Of a DNA stretch of 64,000 bases, positions 1 to 14,300 are shown piece after piece. Where the stretch lies: the NCBI RefSeq assembly GCF_964204645.1, contig NC_134033.1:14324155-14388154 (forward strand). Direction: 5' to 3'. The translations under genes were made by a program, and so were the position numbers. Within the stretch, counting starts at the first letter, position 1. Every line of letters begins with the position of its first letter. The DNA is from Tubulanus polymorphus (Eukaryota > Nemertea > Palaeonemertea > Tubulaniformes > Tubulanidae). The notes beneath the pieces are model-generated. The model worked only from the letters and a program-made list of their open reading frames with translations, did no database searches and had not been told where the DNA came from.

Positions 1-1
1 G

Positions 2-141
2 GGGGCCAGTTGCACAGTCGTGACTTAAGTCCAAAAAGGGTCTTAAATCTTAAGACTGGTCTTAAGTTGTTAGATTGGCTATAGAACTAAGTTGGTCTTA
101 GACTGGTCTTAAGTCTAAGCCATGACTATGCAACCTGCCCC
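2..141. mobile_element. MITE-like TIR element, copy A
   Basis: The left end reads ggggccagttgcacagtc and the right end is its near-perfect inverted copy (gactatgcaacctgcccc). Between them lie short repeats of 'ggtcttaagt' type. Related copies are at 26997-27140 and, truncated, at 15195-15312. No coding capacity is seen, so this is a non-autonomous element. The superfamily is not identified. Confidence 0.7.
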
Positions 142-680
142 AGATGTATAAGCATGTTAAAATCATGTATAGCATGTTAAAATCATGTTTGTCGAAAGAC
201 GAATGCCGCAAAACATGGAACATGGAGATTATCAAATCCTGTTAAGGATCGGGTGGCTGCATGTAAACCGGAAATGAACGTCGCGGTATTTTGGGATGGG
301 GTTCGAACCCGCCTTAATTTGTGACGCGTGACGTCATTTCTTCGGGAATCGAACCGACCATCAAAACCGTCCCGTAAACTCTTCTCGTCGGGCCTAGAAA
401 TTTACTGAATTACCGATTAAAATTTTAGAAGTATTTCACACATTTCGATATGAAATTGAGGAACCACGTTGCAGATTCTTTTTGCTTTTATTGTAGTTAA
501 AGAATTTCGTTGTTCATCCCGCAGAAACACAGACCACGTTTAAAGTGTATCTTTATAGCATAGTTTTTATTGCGAAATAATGATTTTATCGCTGCGTAGA
601 ATTCTCTGTTCTCAACACTAGAGGTGTACACCAGTATATATCTTTGATAAATATAGTATATAGGTATACATTATAATATT
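142..680. other. Non-genic stretch upstream of light chain gene 1
   Basis: AT-rich DNA without a recognisable exon or repeat. It separates the TIR element from the GC-richer promoter-proximal region of the first light chain gene. Confidence 0.4.
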
Positions 681-1141
681 AGCTACAGCACGCGCGCCGT
701 ATAGGAGTCAGATCGCGAGCGGTGAATCCAGGATCAAATTTCAGAGACGGAGTTTCCTTTGTAAACAGCACCCGATCGTTTCATCCGCGAACGGTAGGGA
801 TCGCAGCATCCCACGCCCCCGACAGACGACACCGCGTTCGTCGACGCGCCGGTAAATCCGCCCGCCGGCGATTCGCAAAAAACGTCTGCCCTCGAATTTC
901 GTACTCGGGCGGTCCGGTCCCTGACGCAGACGCGTAGCCTTGAATATCGACGCATTATCAACCGCGCAATCTACAACCCCTTTTCGATATCGTGGACGAG
1001 TCCGAGGAGGTCCGAACGACGCCCTCTGGTGTCGCAAGGTGGAGCATAAAATTCTTATCATTCCGGTAAGACGAAGAGATATCACAGTACGGCATAGACA
1101 TCAGTACTTCTCTGTTGAAGGAACTCGGATAGATACATAAA
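681..1141 (+). promoter_or_regulatory. Probable promoter and 5' UTR of myosin ELC gene 1
   Basis: This block is clearly richer in GC and CpG than its AT-rich surroundings and runs directly into the ATG at 1142-1144, which is immediately followed by a splice donor (gtaagc). The transcription start cannot be placed from sequence alone. The small open frames in this stretch on both strands overlap one another and look like by-products of the GC content. Confidence 0.45.
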
Positions 1142-4100
1142 ATGGTAAGCACGTTTTCATCTGTACTGAAATTTATTTCGTTATCATTTTCATTCGCGAT
1201 GAATTCAATTAATGTTTTTAAGAATAGAAGAAACTTTTAAAGGTTTCTTTCTGTCTATTCGAAATGAATTTCTTCAAGAATAAGTACTTTCTTTATGCAA
1301 TAATCTATCAAATCGTTTGAGAAGATTTTCTTTTCTATTTACCAAGTCATTTATTTGAAAGTCTTAAGAACATTTTTGTTTGTAAAATTATTGTCTTCTT
1401 TCTTGCATTTCCCTTGGGATTTCATTTTAAGGTAATTAGATTGCAGATCATGGGTTTTTATCTTACATTTTCCATCCATCGAAATAACAATGGGTCCATT
1501 ATTTCTTGTATAGTCTAAAAGAATTATCAGTTTCATTTTTCCTGCGTTTTCAAAATATGCGAAATAAAATGTCGGAACTTCGGAAAGCTATCTCGAAGCA
1601 GCCAGCTAATCCGCATGGCAACCGAATCCGGATAATCTGAATCCTTTAATCCGCCTAATCTCGCAAACATATCCCTGTTAAGTAGCTGTTACAGGATACG
1701 CGAATGTAGCGGGAGACAAATTCTTTTTCAACAAATTATATGCGTTTTGAGCTGAATTTGATGTTCTGAGAAAGCCATACTTAGATCATATCTAACCATT
1801 CTATACGTGTAAGAGAACCACAACAGAGCGTGGTTGATTTGAATAAATTCCTCACAATCTCTGATTCCGAAAAGCGATAAGTTCGTATTTCAACTCACTT
1901 TCTTTCAATTTGTATAATATGTACTCATAGGTAGAGTTTTTCAAATATTCAGTCATGTACACGCAGCCAAACATTTCCTGAGGTGTTTGTTCAGTAAAAT
2001 TGAATTGCTATTCACAATTCTTTTGCAAAAAGTCGATACATTCGGGTTATCTTATCTCTTTACAGGCAGACTTATCAGCTGACGAAATTGATGGTAAGTA
2101 CATGAAAAGGAAACATTCTGGAAACATATTGAAATAAGGGTCTTAACTACGTATAACATCAAACACATAGAAATGAGTTAAGAAATGAAAAATAAAACCG
2201 AAGAAAATTTGAGAAAAAACTGAGGAAAACTCCATAACTGAAAGTGGAAAATGTAACTGTTGATGGTGAGGGTGAAAAGTCAATTTTGTATAAAAGGGGG
2301 AAATTCTTTGAGACTTTAAAAGTTGGATAATGATACGCTACGTCGATTAACACTAACGGTTCTCAGGTTCGCGGTAACTAAAAGCGAATGAACCGGTCAG
2401 TGAGTGCATCGTGTAGCCAAACATAGTTCTACATCTTACTATTACCTTACAACCGAACCGAAATAGTTTTAATAAATCTACGCAAGCCAGTGTAGGAAAA
2501 TCGTTCTAAAACTAGCCCCCCTCATATCGAATATCGAGAAATATAAAATCAGCATATCGCAGAAGGGTAGGTCTGTATGTTATGTTACGGAGATGAAAAG
2601 TAACCGTTTATCTTCACTTCAGAAGCCGTGACGGCTTGTCTAACAACAAACTTCTCTTAGTTTTAAGAAATACAATACGACCGCACACCTAGACGCTTTC
2701 ATCTCTCCGCGAATAAATACAACTTATTTCGGGGCCTTTTTACGGGCTTCATGATACACTGAAACTCTGTTATATGTATCTATATATAAAAAACGGCGTC
2801 AAATCTCGAATCGAAATCGAGTGTTACATAAGCAAAACTTCAACGACGTATTTTATCTTCTTCAAAGCGGTTTTTCGTTGCGGAAAGATCTATAAACTTA
2901 TCAATATACTCGCGCCGCGGGCTTTGATAGCGAACAGTTTTCACTCCTTTGAATAAACTATACGCGCATTTTTTCTCAAAGATTCCTTTCGATGCCAAAT
3001 TATTTCTGTTCTGCATTCAGCATTATTCTGATTGACATACACCGATTATTACGAAACGAAACATATATAGGCATTGTATTTTTTCCTGGCGATGATTTAG
3101 CGAAGGCCTTGCTTTGCACATACGTTTAATTGACGCTCATTCGTTAGTTCGAATTTGAAACTAACGACTTTAGAACCGCGTTAACCTTTACAAATCTAGT
3201 TTTCAAATAGTCTTTCTTTTGATTGGTTTGTAGAACATTTTTTCCTTTAAAACATGCGTCATAATTAATGGCGGATCCCCCAGAAAGAAGCTAAATTTCT
3301 CGATTTCCGTTGGTTTGAGACGCAGTAGGTCGCGTATCGATACGTAGATAGCGGTATGATATCGAAGCGCGTCTGCTAGACTTGATCAAAAAACAAATCC
3401 AGGTACGGTTTAGCGTAACGTAAAACCGATAGTTACCGGCGATGGCGCGTACGTGCGTAATACATGTGTTCAATTTAACGTTAAAACAACTTCATTCATA
3501 TCGATGATGATTGACTTTCATTCGTTCCGCAGAGAGAGAGAGAGAGAGTAAAGTGCCGAGCATTCTTCGTATAGGTTATAGTAATGTGTATAGCGGGAAT
3601 GACGAATGAGCCCTCGTAACCTTAAACCGGTGTATTTGCACCTGATAGCGACGCGAGCATGATGCATCAAACCCGATGTCAATCAGCCCTTCAAAGTCTG
3701 CCCCTCTCACTCACTCTCTCTCCTCTCTCTCTCTCTCATTCACCGATTTGATAATGTTACAATGAAATTTATTTTCTTTCCGCGTCTGAAAGCGTTTTCG
3801 TAAGTTTAAGAGTTTAAGAAATATCTTATCGATAATTTGCCAAGCGCTGAAAGACTTTTTTTACATCTTCAATTTTCGAATTCAGTTGGCAACAATTTCC
3901 AACGCGGCCGTAAAATAAAAGTGTAATTTGTAGATGCATCATTCTTCGAGTTTCGAGATAATCGAAATTGTATCAGTTAGAAAATATAAGCTACATCGTT
4001 CATTGAACTGTTTCAAGGAAGATGTTTTGGTCAGCTTCGGAAAGTTTCCAAGCTCAGATACATATTCGATTGGAATGTAGATAATATACAACCTTGTGAT

Positions 4101-7100
4101 TCCCCCAAAATTCTGATTATTATACACTGTTCGTAAAGACTGTTCGTATTGATTTCTTTTCTTTTAATTTGAATGTTGAATCGGGGAGAAATTGATATCA
4201 GCATATAATAGAATGGAATGGAAATTTATTTCATTAAGATGTTAAATTGTAGGACATTATTATAAAAATATGGGATAAGGATAAAAAAGTAACTCGATAC
4301 TAAAAAGAAATTCTAACATCCGTGTTGTGATGTACATGGTTATATGTATTTCTGACTGCAGAAGGGCAGGGGGCAGCTGGGGCCTTGAATCGAGCATACA
4401 AATGTTTGATAAACATGTTGCATAAACATATACCGCGCATAAATAAGTCGATGGATAGGTGATATATATTCTTCAAACCTTGGCGCGGCGATATCGGTAC
4501 CAGCGAGCACACTGCACCACCTTCTCGTTGTATTATTGTTACAGGTCTGTGGTATAGGGTTACTGCGCGCCAGAGCTATGCTTAGTAAACGTATAAACTC
4601 TAAACATATCCATAATTGGTACATTATAATGCTCCCCCTACACCACACCGCGCGCTCGCAGCCACGAGTACGTCGATTCGTTGGCGCTAAACACTTTTAT
4701 CTCTCGGGATGCTCTGGCATGTTTCGCTGTTGCTTTTTTTCGTCTAAACGTCTGTCATAATATAATTGTATATAAAAGAAGAATACGTATATAAACCGCC
4801 AGCAGATGGCGCTCATTTAACACCGAACATATTTCAATATCAATTCCGTCAAATTGTAGTCAGTACATTTCCATTCATTGAATGCCGTAAATTCTAGTAT
4901 CAATTTTTATTTCACTGAATTATTTTACAGATGTTAAGAATTGAGCTTTAGGCTTCGGTCTTTTAATGAGATCCTCTCTTTGAACTTTTCCCGTACATTT
5001 AAACCCACGAGTTCATATCCTCTGGTGAGAAAGTGCTCGTAGAGCAACCATCGTTGAATAATTTATTTCAACGACCAGACAACTTTTTTTTCGTTTTACA
5101 TCATTAAGTTACGATCGTATTGCTGGATAGATTTTGGCAGAATTTTGTAGAACCTTCAAATTTTCTGGTCGATACGAAATATGTACGGCAGGGATCTAAC
5201 ACGAGCCGTAGTAATATATACCCGCTATCGGGTCCACGTCGTTTCGTGTTAACCGTACAAACATACCGGTGTTGTGAATCACTGTTTTAGAGCGCGCCGA
5301 CAGCTGTAACCAATCGACGAGCTCGTCTGACGGTCAGTTATAAGTTGGTAATTAACAGCACGGACCGACGATCGATTTAACGAACGGTAACCACGTGTAT
5401 GTGTATATTGCAGCAAAACGTGATAACTCGCACTGTTAGTCAAGTAATAAACGTAGAGCAGTTATTTATAATATATCTAACCTACTACAGGCTCACTACG
5501 TAACTCATTATCCAAATTGTATAATGTATTCGGCCTGTGGCTCAGTGGCGATAAAAAAGAATAATAATCATCCATTTCGGGTATAGTTTTAATTGTTTCA
5601 GAATTTTGAGTATGCCTTTAAAAATCGCATTGAAATGTTGCTCAATGGCGATACCTACCGTACTCGATTAACAAAAAAACACACATATCGCGTATAGTTT
5701 CAATTGTTTTCAAAATTTTCGTTGTACATAATTAGTTAAGGGGCCTGAAAACTAGAAAATAATGTATTTTCGCCTATAATGGAGGCCGACGTACATTCAC
5801 TTTTTGAAGCGAATACTACGGTGCCATCTTGCGAATCGTTTACACATCATCCCTATAACTAATAAGCAAGCTATCGCGTCGGTAGTACACTAGGTGGCGT
5901 ATGAGTACATTTCCGCGGCTACTTTTAGTTCATCGAATTTCATTTTAGTTCATCGAATTCCCACAAGATGTCCGTAGGGTCGGTAAGTCGGTGAACTTTT
6001 AGTTTAGCCGATCACCGATAAGTGGCGCCAGGGTCAGTTTCCGGTGCGCTTGAATGCTGGAAACTTAGATCGCGATGAGGCATACAGCCGTATTTTTAAA
6101 AATTCTTTGCTAAAAATAAAGCGCAGCATCTTCACTCTGAAATACCTCATAAGCGAATGTATATGACTTCAACGCACGCGGTTCTACTTCCAATTGAAAT
6201 GAGAAAAGATTTTTAAAAACTCCTCTTTCTCGATAGTATAAATATGTCTCAATATGTCTGTGGCTATTGTGTAGGGTTAGTAGTGAAAAGAATGTTACAT
6301 ATGATAGGTGCAGCTGAATACCATAGATAAACTTGATAAACATATAGACATAATGGAATGGAGGACTAATAGGTGGCCAGCAGTGAGTTGTCGGGCTACG
6401 AAAAATCATTAAGTAGCCACTAAAAGCATTTCCAAAACCGAAAATATCTTAACAATTTCTCCCAATTTTTCCGATGCTGAATAAGTATTTAGATATATGC
6501 GAGATTATTTTCTCAATCCCGACAGTGGTTTGTGAAAAGCATATTCGTATCCCTACGGCGGCGGTATGATATGCGGGTAAACACGATGTACGGAACATTC
6601 TGTTTGCCTGCAACATTGCCAACGTTGAATCATCAACATTTATTTATATCTTACACCACAGTATAAGACAGCGGTAACCGAAGTTCGGAGGAATTTATTC
6701 TTCATACGATAAAATATAGCATCCCTTCTCCCAGCGGTGATATGTAAACAACCCTAGATGATCGCTCGCACATATAGGCCTACACTCACATACACCATCA
6801 TTCCCAGCCAAATCCCGTTATTAGGATATCAAGAGTCATGGTCAATAATTTTCATTATCATTATTGCTAAAATCCAACTTCAACTAGTTTGCGGATATAA
6901 TGACATTCGATAGAATAATGAAGCTTTCTTTGGATAATTAACGAACCGGTCCCAACCGCCCTCATACCTCTCAAGAAGATGAGAAATAGCAAATCTGTAA
7001 ACGAACAAGTCTAAGAAATCAGCGAAACTATGAATAAGTCGCAGAAGTTGGGTCCATTAAAAAATTAGATATTTTTCCTAAACTTTAGAGGCATGCATTG

Positions 7101-8611
7101 GAGGCAGTCCGACGTGCTCAATTCGTTTGTGAGATTTTGGGCATTGCTTATGTACGAGAAGGACCCTCCAGGAAGAACTGATGAGCTGATAGGGCGGAGG
7201 GAGTTACAGTATGGCCACATTGTAATCATTTGTATTAAGATGTGTGATATTCGTTGTATATTTCTAGACGTTCGTGACGTATTCGACTTATTCGATTTCT
7301 GGGATGGTCGCGATGGAATGATCGACGCTTTCAAGGTCGGCGACCTTCTCCGATGTATCGGCCTGAACCCGACGAACGAGGAAGCCTTGAAACATGGTGG
7401 AACGAAAAAGATGGGTACGCCTTGTCCTATGCAGCCCTCATCCTCAATGACCTCATTAACTACATAACTATCAAAGTTATGCAAGATATTATCTCCATTT
7501 TGTGATTTACTCGAGACGGTTTTAAACCTGTTCTGTATATTAATTATGCAAACTTCGTCATTTCAGGAGAAAAACAATACAAATTTGAAGAGTTCCTTCC
7601 AATATACAAAGAGCTCGGTGGTGCAACCGATACCGGAACTTTCGCAGACTTCAACGAAGCTTTCAAAACCTTTGACAGAGAAGGCCTTGGTTTGATATCC
7701 TCCGCAGAATTGCGACACGTGTTAACATCTCTCGGTAAGTATTTCGAGTCTCCACTTCGCAAAATGTGAATCACATAAGTCGTTTCCGGACGTTCCAAAT
7801 CGCTGACACTATAAGTAGTAGAATAGCCACACCCAGACGTGGAAAAATGTCGAAAAAGATTAAAAACGAAATATTTATCAAGATTAAAAGACACCTTTGA
7901 GGGAAATTACACTAGATTGCATCCTGTCGAAGGAAAACTTGTTTATTCAGGTCTTACGAATCTTGTTTACTCTAAAGGTCTAGTTTGCCAATTTTTGCTT
8001 ACTATATCGCATTACCGGCAAATCAAGTAATATACCTGTCTTTTAATACGATTTACCTTCCTTATAATTGTCATATATCTAAAAGATATGTTCTTTTTCC
8101 CCACATCTCGGAACTCCGGTGCCACTATCTTTTCATTTTACCTGGATGTGTATTCCATTCATTTTTTGTCTACAGGCGAACGATTAACGGATAAAGATAT
8201 AGACAATGTGATCACATGGACGGAAACTCATGAAGATATTGATGGAAATGTTAAATATGCCGGTCAGTATCGAGAACATGATAATCGCTCAATGAAACGC
8301 CCACTGTTCGTGTTGTGACGATAGTATTAAATCCCACACAAAGTATTCCTAAGTATAATTGGAGATGACTCTCCAGATATACTGTAGTTAGCCGAACAGT
8401 GGAATGAACTATAACTCATAGGATAATTTTCGGATTACATTGTTATCAATCTTAGACGGGATTTTATTACCATTGAAAACTGCAATATATGATCCTATTA
8501 CGTATGTCTGGTTTGCGGAGCCATATGCTGAATAACGAGACATTACTATGTTTCTCTTTTTCAGACTTCATCAAGAAAATCATGGCCGGTCCTTTCCCAG
8601 ACAAGAAATAG
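1142..8611 (+). CDS. Myosin essential (alkali) light chain, gene 1
   Basis: Coding exons join as 1142-1144, 2066-2093, 7268-7414, 7567-7734, 8176-8262 and 8565-8611, giving 159 aa. Every junction is GT/AG and keeps frame. The first coding exon is only the ATG. The protein starts MADLSADEIDDVRDVFDLFD and ends MAGPFPDKK. It contains four EF-hand units. The first loop DFWDGRDG matches the unusual Ca2+ site known from scallop essential light chain. The motifs EAFKTFDREG, LRHVLTSLGERL and DGNVKYADFIKK are typical of the family, and the length is normal. Essential light chains wrap the myosin lever arm. In molluscs they help switch myosin directly with Ca2+. Start choice: the ATG-gtaagc exon restores the expected MADLS-type N-terminus. 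Intron 2 is 5.2 kb. Confidence 0.92.
3531..3549. repeat. (GA)n microsatellite
   Basis: Uninterrupted AG dinucleotide run inside intron 2 of ELC gene 1. Confidence 0.9.
3704..3738. repeat. (CT)n-rich tract
   Basis: CT dinucleotide tract with a few interruptions. It lies 160 bp downstream of the (GA)n tract and could pair with it. Confidence 0.85.
5530..5720. repeat. Diverged tandem direct repeat, two units
   Basis: Two units of roughly 110 bp share 'ctcaRtggcgata', an A-rich middle, then 'gtatagttt(t/c)aattgtttYa' and 'aaaattttg'. Both are in direct orientation and non-coding. Confidence 0.55.
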
Positions 8612-9425
8612 GCAACTCGATCTTCAAGAAGAACAAAAACTGATATTGGATAAACCTCAAATTATGTACTCATCTCATTTCGCGGTGGAACGAATCGCTC
8701 TCATCGAATTTTGGAATATCGCTGGATCATCTACAATCTTATTGTTCGGGACTGGGACAAAATGGCCGCTTCATGGAGTTGGAATTTCGAGGAAGAAGAA
8801 GGACGTTAACATCGCGTTCGCTATGTATAGTTGCTGAACGGATTTCAAACCACTAGAGTGCGTTAAGTTTTTGCTTTTTGGATTTACGAATACCGCCTTC
8901 AAATGTTTTAAAAATCATGAAATTCAATCGGAATGAACGTTTTGAACGATGCAGCCTATAAATACAGCAGGCCTTATAGTGACAACACCTCGCAACATCA
9001 TCGACGACGAAGGCTTTTTCCAACTGTGTGAACAGGGTGTTGGCATTTTGATCTTTATGTTTGGATTATGGCAATCTCAGTATTATTAGTAACATCTTTA
9101 TTACTCTTGTTAATACTCGTGACAGAGCGGCAACAACAACTTTCAAATCAAATCGACAGCAAAATTTTACACCGGGATTCTACATGTTTTGTGTGGCGTG
9201 GTTAATATATATATTTATTGTTATATTTCTAAGCGATGAAAGTATTAATAATTTGAGTTTTACGTTAATATCAAATCTCTTTTTACGACGTATTGTTTCC
9301 GTACGTATAATGCGAGCGCGTGCTCGCGTCAACGATACTTAAATATCTGAGGAACTATTTTTACACACCAGCGCCCTCTGTGCACAGGCGGCGTATATAT
9401 ACACATATATTTCATTGGAAATAAA
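8612..9425 (+). other. 3' UTR and poly(A) signal of ELC gene 1
   Basis: The sequence after the TAG stop runs to an AATAAA at 9420-9425. A stem-loop with the loop core GTGCACAG at 9371-9394 lies about 25 bp before the signal. It is shared with the 3' UTR of ELC gene 2, which supports this as the true 3' end. Confidence 0.7.
9371..9394 (+). promoter_or_regulatory. Conserved 3' UTR stem-loop, ELC gene 1
   Basis: CGCC...GGCG arms enclose a GTGCACAG core just upstream of AATAAA. The equivalent element in ELC gene 2 (17423-17446) has a perfect 6-bp stem. Conservation between two otherwise diverged UTRs suggests an RNA-level function in stability, translation or 3' processing. That is inference. 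Confidence 0.45.
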
Positions 9426-10850
9426 ACCTGCGGATGTCCCAAAAATCATCTTGATAACTTTCTATTTCACATTTTCTATGAATCGTTCTATTTTCTGTTG
9501 TACCAGTCAAGATGGTTAATTCGCGTACAAAATGGCGACGTCTGCAAATTTTGACTGCCTTCTATGACAAATCAAAGGCTGTCAGTTTTAGGCTATAGAA
9601 AATGATACCTTGTTTCTTCGAATCGGCCGGGTAATTTTGTAAACTGCAATGAAATTTTGTAATCAGTTCATTTCTACAACACCGGTAGCTGTTATGGTCA
9701 ACCTGATCTTGATATTAAACAGTAATGCACAGAGTAGATAGGCCAACTTTAAAGCTCTGCAGTAAGGAGAAACAAGGTATCAATTTTTAAGCTTTATGAT
9801 CAAGAGTAAAGATTAAGAAGTATGCATAGCGAAGCAAAGTTAGGTTCTCATTGGTATATGACCTGAAGCAGTCCTTTCATAAGCTTTGAAGCAGTGCTGC
9901 TATATATCGTATCACACTCGGGATGCGCTGAATAATAGTTAAAAAATAAAAAGTTAAAGACAACTTTTATCTATGATCTAAAAATTATCGGACTATAATT
10001 GTTATCATTAGATTACTCGAAAAGGGCACTATTATCCCCTTGGGGGATGCCCGTGAGGTTTAGAGTAATGCTAGGGGTTCTTTTTCCACCGCCATATTCT
10101 TTTCCTCGTGAGCTCGTGTGTTTTTTTTCAACAACAGCAACAACAGGCGAAATTCATTCTGCATCATCAATCTTTCTTTCTCGCCGCGATCAACATCGAT
10201 TTGGCTCCGGCTGCGTTCGTAAGCTTCACCCCGGCCGAGTAGAGAATACAGTCTTATACCTGTTCTTATCCAGCGCACGGTTTGCTTACCTAAATACGCA
10301 TTTCGTATAGCGCATACCGACACTGTTAGCTCGCTTACAATACGTGATATATTGCGGCTATCTTCTAAGTATAGATTTGAACTTCGAACGCCGTTAAGTT
10401 ATGATATTCTTCAGAAAATTCTGGCTTTGCAGATGATCACTTTTGGAAACTGCTTCACCATATCGCGGGCTGGTTTTTGCAGACGAGTCACTGTCTAATT
10501 TAACGAATTACAAGACGAGGTCTCGATTTCGAATAATTGAAATTTTTGAAATTGCCTCTCAGCATATGAGTTGAAACGTCAAATTCCTATTGCTGTTTTT
10601 CTTTGATTGTGGCTTTTATTCTTCAATTTTTCAGTGTATCGGTAAATTTCAACCCAAATTTGCTTAAATATTTCAATTAATTTTTAAATTTACGTATCGA
10701 GTCTGCTCTTTATTTATCTGATCAGTGGTTTACAGAAGGCTTACTTCGATTTAGACATAACAAACTAAATGTTCTTTTTTAAATTTTGTACTTTAGTAAT
10801 TTTCTTAAACAACAACCCTTTCCCCCGGGTCGGTAATTTATCTAGTTTCC
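9426..10850. other. Intergenic region between the two ELC genes
   Basis: It holds the diverged interspersed repeat at 9590-9752 and otherwise no recognisable exon. Short open frames around 10000-10320 on both strands are unsupported by motifs or splice context. Confidence 0.5.
9590..9752. repeat. Interspersed repeat, pair member 1
   Basis: It is similar over about 160 bp to 27725-27900: 'cttgtttct', 'ttttgtaaact', 'tgtaatca(g/t)ttcatttct', 'cctgatc(t/g)tgat'. It has a snippet-by-snippet match with indels, in the same orientation. The type of element is unknown. Confidence 0.5.
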
Positions 10851-10859
10851 TGGTTGCGA

Positions 10860-11307
10860 AAAAATCTTCCTTCAAAGCCTTGCTTTATTTTTCACGTCAG
10901 TTCAGCGGTGCGGCTGCTGTTGCTGCTGGGAACGGGGTGCAATGACGTCATCCGTTCCTCTTTTCGAACGACCTTGAAAACTACGAAGAGACGAGATCGG
11001 TTTAAGCGCGCATGCGCAGTAGAGTTGATTTTAATTAAAGGAAAACTTTCTCGCCGATTTTTCCGAGGCGAGCTTTTCACAGTATGCGAAAGCGCAGTCT
11101 ACCACCCCCGATATCGGGATTTGAATAGACTCACCAGAGCTGTCCGCTGTAAGGGGTTTATCCTGTACGTCGGTTTGTGATTGCCACCGCCGTCAGGAGT
11201 GAAGTACCACTCTCTAGTCGAAGAGATCAGTGTCGTCACGGTCCGGAAGCTGCATAGCAGACGACAGTAGTTACCCTCGGAATCTCCACGCAGCAAGCAC
11301 AACAAAA
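10860..11307 (+). promoter_or_regulatory. Probable promoter and 5' UTR of ELC gene 2
   Basis: A stretch richer in GC and CpG than the surroundings leads directly to the ATG of ELC gene 2 at 11308. The context before the ATG is cacaacaaaa, an A-rich leader. No clear TATA box was identified and the start site is not placed. Confidence 0.45.
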
Positions 11308-14300
11308 ATGGACGCAGATGAACTAGAAGGTACGTTTATTAATCAAACAACGGGCAGTTTTTTTCTAAAAAGACACCGCAGTTAAAATTTGACTTTGAAA
11401 TAATCAAATGAACTAAACTGAGCTAAATTTGAATCCAAGATTAGATATAATGCGAATCCTGTGAAACAGATTCTAGAAGATTGCAGTAACTGTGATATTG
11501 GGTCAAGATTTTTATAATGATTTTTTATGACTTCAATAACATCAGAAAACTAAAAACCAACTAAAAGCTTCAGATATTGTCGCGATGAACTGGAAAATGA
11601 TAATTCAAATCAACATAATCAAATTGAAAACATTCTATTAAGAAAACAGATGAAATGCACAAATATTCAATTAATAATCGAACACGTAAAATACAGAAAA
11701 GGACTTCTCGTTTTTTATCACGATAAAACATGAATTCAAACGAGCACACGAACCTTGTCAAATATCAAAAACAAACTTTTTTAGCTCTAAAACGTTCTTC
11801 ATTTTTCGAGATGTTCATGCTATTGCAAAAATTATAAGTTTAAACGATAGATAGTCGAAAAAATCATTTAAGGCTGGAAAAAGCTTTTACAAAAACAGAT
11901 TCATTCCTAAGACGATTCGTTTAAGAATTTCGATCATAGAATACGAGGTAAGGTAGCCCACTGATCGTCGATTATTAGATGGCTTCAAACCGGGAGAGCC
12001 TTGAGTTGAAAAGATAAGACCTGATAATCCGTACCATCTGTGATGTTAATCTCAACGAGGATTATCTTTGCCCGCTGTTTGCGCTAATGTTACAACACGA
12101 GTATAGAATGCTAACGGCGGCATTTGAACTTCGATTACCTCATTACACGAAACAACATAGAATGGAATAGTTTCGAGAAGAAGGGTCAAGGGTGATGATC
12201 GGAAAGATTGTCAGTCGGAACCTGATTTCATGGGAAATTAGCCGCCTTTTCTTGATGTGCTTCAGAGAAAAATGATACATTTCATACAAACAAAGTGTAT
12301 TGATTCGAGTTTGCGAGTATTAGTCGTGTAAAGTTTCCGAGTTTTGCGAGAGTTTTGGTACTCATTTCATTATTTCAGTATCATAGCAGTATCCCTTTGG
12401 AACACTTAAAATGATGACCTCGGAAACCCTTCCAATTTCGATGATTTCAAACGACTTTCCTGTTCAAATCATCTTACGACCTGTAACAACTCACCCCAAT
12501 CACCGGTGAATATTGGTCATTTTTACAAATGACGCAATTTATTTTTTTTTGCCTATCAATTAGAAAGTGATAGATTTCATTTTGGGATTTCGATTGAAAA
12601 AATACATTTGAGACTAGGAGTAAATTAAAATGATTTTGAAATGGAAATGGAAAAAAATCGAATCATAGTCAAAGTCCGTTATAAATATCACTGTTGCGAC
12701 CAATGGAAAACATGAGAATTGAAATTAAGATCGTAATCGATTATCATCGATAACACTGGATCCGGCTTCAGGATCCAGTTCCACGGCGTCGGCTAAGATT
12801 TTCCGAAATTAAAACATTGGGAATGAACTAATTTCAACTAGAATTTATAAAATAGCCGACAACTTTTGAACCGGGGCCGGGTCTGTAACAGCAACTCAGA
12901 CAATGGCGCAGCGTCTGCAGATCGTACGTAACAATAGTGGAAACATCAGTGTCTATGATCTGACAAACACATGAATAAACACAGTTCGTAGTAAACATTT
13001 TAGAAAACGATTTTAATTCCTGAATTCTATAATCATCTACGCAATTGTTTATCGATGCAGTAGTTGAATTTTCTGACATCGGCAACGTGAGAGATGGGCG
13101 GAGACAATTCCAACAACGAAAATGATAATCAAGGATGATAATTAGGAAGAAAATCCCACAATAAATGAAAGAAATATGAAAGAAGAAAAGTTATTTTAGA
13201 TGTAGATGTATTTTTATGCAACGTCTCGGCTATGATCTGATAGCCATCATCAGGCGTACAGCTATAGGATACGTTACAGCCGAAACACTGCGTAGAATTC
13301 ATTCACATCTAACTGAACATTTCATCTTTATTTCTTGGATTTATTACGCCATTTTTTACTCATTCATCTTACACGGAAATTGTGTTTTATCTCGACCTAT
13401 AGATGATAACATGCTCTAAATCAAATCTGTTACATGTATTTCTATAAATCCTATTTGTCCAATTAAACACAAAACACACATTTCCAACACGTTTATTATA
13501 TAGACACAAAATGCTTGTCAATATAATCTATTATGGTTATGCAAATACGCTTTTCGTTATTTGATATATGTACAACGATATTTACAATAACTAGTACAAT
13601 ATCAACCTATCAATATACATTACTTTATATATCAATTATACAATTATATATATAAGTAAATCCTAAGTAAATACTAATCCAACTAATGTCACCATCTTTC
13701 TGAATCCTGTAAGATTGCGTAGCACGTCTCAGCTAGAAATGTTGGCCGTTCAAAGAAAACATAATTCGCCAAATGAAACGATTTTCTGTGTGCATGCTTT
13801 CCTTATTTTCTGAATGTTGGTCGAAACCTTGTTAAATACCTATCCTCGGTAGTATAGTGGTGAGTATCCACGCCTGTCACGTGTGAGACCCGGGTTCGAT
13901 TCCCGGCCAGGGAGAGTTTTGCACATTTTGCATACGTTAGATTTTATTCTTACACCTCAGGATCCAGCTGTTCTACAATGCTGAGTTACATTTGACTCGG
14001 CTAAAATCAACTTTAATTCATAACTTTTAAACTGGATCCAGCAGGTCCAAGAAATAGAGGAACTCTTAATAAATAACAGAAAATGGAACGATAACCACAC
14101 TCAAACGTGGTGAACGGATAATAAGATAAAATCCCACTATTTACAGATTAAAAGAATTTAAAAACAAGAATTTATTTATTAAATCTAAAATATTTAAAAG
14201 ACACGACGTTTCGATCTCACCCTAGAGATCATCACACCTGACGATGATCTCTAGGGTGAGATCGAAACGTCGTGTCTTTTAAATATTTTAGATTTAATAA

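Larger units (their letters stand above)
2094..7267 (+). other. Large intron 2 of ELC gene 1
   Basis: The 5.2 kb intron holds a (GA)n tract at 3531-3549, a (CT)n tract at 3704-3738 and a diverged direct repeat at about 5530-5720. No other exon, RNA gene or transposon protein was recognised in it. The short open frames here lack splice or family support. Confidence 0.6.

Noticed and set aside
7065-7484. 139-codon minus-strand open frame
   Set aside because: It is antisense to exon 3 of ELC gene 1 and is explained by the coding sequence on the other strand.
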